Part shown: in pieces, positions 5,594 to 6,233 of the stretch
Numbering within the stretch: the stretch's first letter is position 1
Layout: every line of letters starts with the position of its first letter
Assembly: GCA_002748015.1 (NCBI GenBank)
Contig: PDRH01000096.1
Span: forward strand, 1-6,233
Direction of reading: 5' to 3'
Length of the DNA stretch: 6,233 nt
Source: Bacteroidota bacterium
GTDB lineage: Bacteria > Bacteroidota > Bacteroidia > Bacteroidales > CAJPTX01
The notes under the pieces: model-generated
Databases searched by the model: none
Seen by the model: the letters and a program-made list of their open reading frames with translations, nothing else
What the model was told of the DNA's origin: nothing
Position numbers and translations under genes: made by a program

Positions 5594-6233
5594 ATGGCGA
5601 GAATCACCCCCGTGCGCCCGAAGTACTGGAGCAAGCACGAACCCGTTCCATACGTAGTAGAGGAGGAAAGGATGTACGTCCGCGCTCGGGCGGCGAAGAT
5701 CCGCAATCCCAGAACGAAGAAGCAGCAGGAGAATAGGAGCAAGCTGGCCGTGGCGAGTCGCTTCCTGGCCCAGATGCAGGCGATGGTAGCCAGAGGTTTC
5801 AAACCCACGATGACCAATCGGCCGGGCTGGGAGTCCCGCCGCGTGGGGGCCTACCACGTGGCCCTGGGCGTGCTGCTGAACTCGGGGATGAGAAGGGGGA
5901 TGGATGGGTGGGAGATTGACTACCAGAACGTGCAATTGTCGGAGGGGAATAGCCTGGAGTACTTTCCGATGGAGGTGGGGCGCAATGGGCGAGAGGTGTC
6001 CATAACCTTCCCAAAGGGCCTGCCACGGGGGACGAAACGGGTGCGGATGGCGGTTCATTCGGCTAGGAAGGGGCGAACCCTGCATGTAGCTCTCCATGCA
6101 CCGAAGCGGGGAGAGCAGATCTTGGTAAGCATCCCGAAGTGGGCGGCGAGCGGGGCTTTGCACGTTTACTATACTGTTGAGGTGAAGGGTAAGTCGCGGT
6201 GGGCAAGCGCCTACGTATACGTACCGAAGGGGC
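5594..6233 (+). CDS. DUF6266-like protein of unknown function, 3' partial
   Basis: The frame is open from ATG 5594 to the right edge (213 codons). An in-frame TGA at 5573-5575 and no other ATG between make this start the only likely ATG. The protein is basic. It resembles Bacteroidota DUF6266 proteins as I remember them: an Arg/Lys-rich start followed by RNPRTKKQQENRSKLAVASRFL (38-59, the usual xxTEKQxxxRxKF-like helix), then ARGF (66-69), the pair GWEIDYQNVQLSEGN (105-119), a strand reading VSITFP, and the C-terminal ALHVYYTVEVKGKSRWASAYVYV (188-210), typical of the family's last strands. The family is about 200-220 aa, so only a few residues should be missing. I see no signal peptide or membrane segment. 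Members often occur as repeated copies in a genome, and no function is established that I know of. No Shine-Dalgarno is present. Family assignment is by recalled pattern only. Confidence 0.65.
   Translation, partial: MARITPVRPKYWSKHEPVPYVVEEERMYVRARAAKIRNPRTKKQQENRSKLAVASRFLAQMQAMVARGFKPTMTNRPGWESRRVGAYHVALGVLLNSGMRRGMDGWEIDYQNVQLSEGNSLEYFPMEVGRNGREVSITFPKGLPRGTKRVRMAVHSARKGRTLHVALHAPKRGEQILVSIPKWAASGALHVYYTVEVKGKSRWASAYVYVPKG

Noticed and set aside
5585..6163. 192-codon minus-strand open frame opposite the right-end gene
   Set aside because: It is rich in Pro, His and Arg with no recognisable domain, a typical shadow of the GC-rich DUF6266-like coding strand.
6212..6223. 12-bp palindrome TACGTATACGTA
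   Set aside because: It encodes alternating Tyr-Val in a beta strand (AYVYV) inside the DUF6266-like gene, so coding explains it.

Overview
The window reads as a piece of a Bacteroidota chromosome, probably order Bacteroidales and perhaps Porphyromonas-like. The case rests on gene content (a Kdo transferase of Gram-negative type, a Bacteroidota-style HolB, a DUF6266-like protein), on weak or absent Shine-Dalgarno sequences, and on an exact Bacteroidota -7 promoter box (TAnnTTTG) in front of the methyltransferase gene. The DNA is GC-rich. Genus assignment is a guess.

Positions 2-3332 hold a tight plus-strand run of three housekeeping-type genes. The first is an NYN-domain (LabA-like) putative RNase with a C-terminal cold-shock domain, cut by the left edge. 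The second is waaA/kdtA, the Kdo transferase of lipid A-core synthesis. The third is holB, the clamp-loader delta' subunit. The gap is 22 bp between the first two, and holB's ATG directly follows the kdtA stop.

Positions 3381-5310 hold a minus-strand GATC restriction-modification cluster in the order Dam-type methyltransferase, DpnII/MboI-family endonuclease, second methyltransferase, which is the MboI (mboA-mboB-mboC) layout. The cluster looks eroded. The first methyltransferase is intact. The endonuclease is full length but carries Lys at two positions where I expect conserved acidic residues, including the ExN element of the nuclease core. The second methyltransferase survives only as an N-terminal stub of about 60 codons with two in-frame stops and a damaged DPPY motif. 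This stub is the least obvious feature of the window. The likely outcome is a cell that methylates GATC with a weakened or absent matching nuclease.

An 11-bp direct repeat (CCCCAGGCGTG) lies just after holB and again beyond the methyltransferase, so it brackets the cluster and may mark its insertion. The 283-bp region between the divergent methyltransferase and the last gene holds a perfect 13-bp inverted repeat whose loop is complementary over 9 nt to a site about 75 nt downstream. The right end (5594 to the edge) is a DUF6266-like protein of unknown function, cut by the window. No tRNA, rRNA, CRISPR array or transposase was seen.
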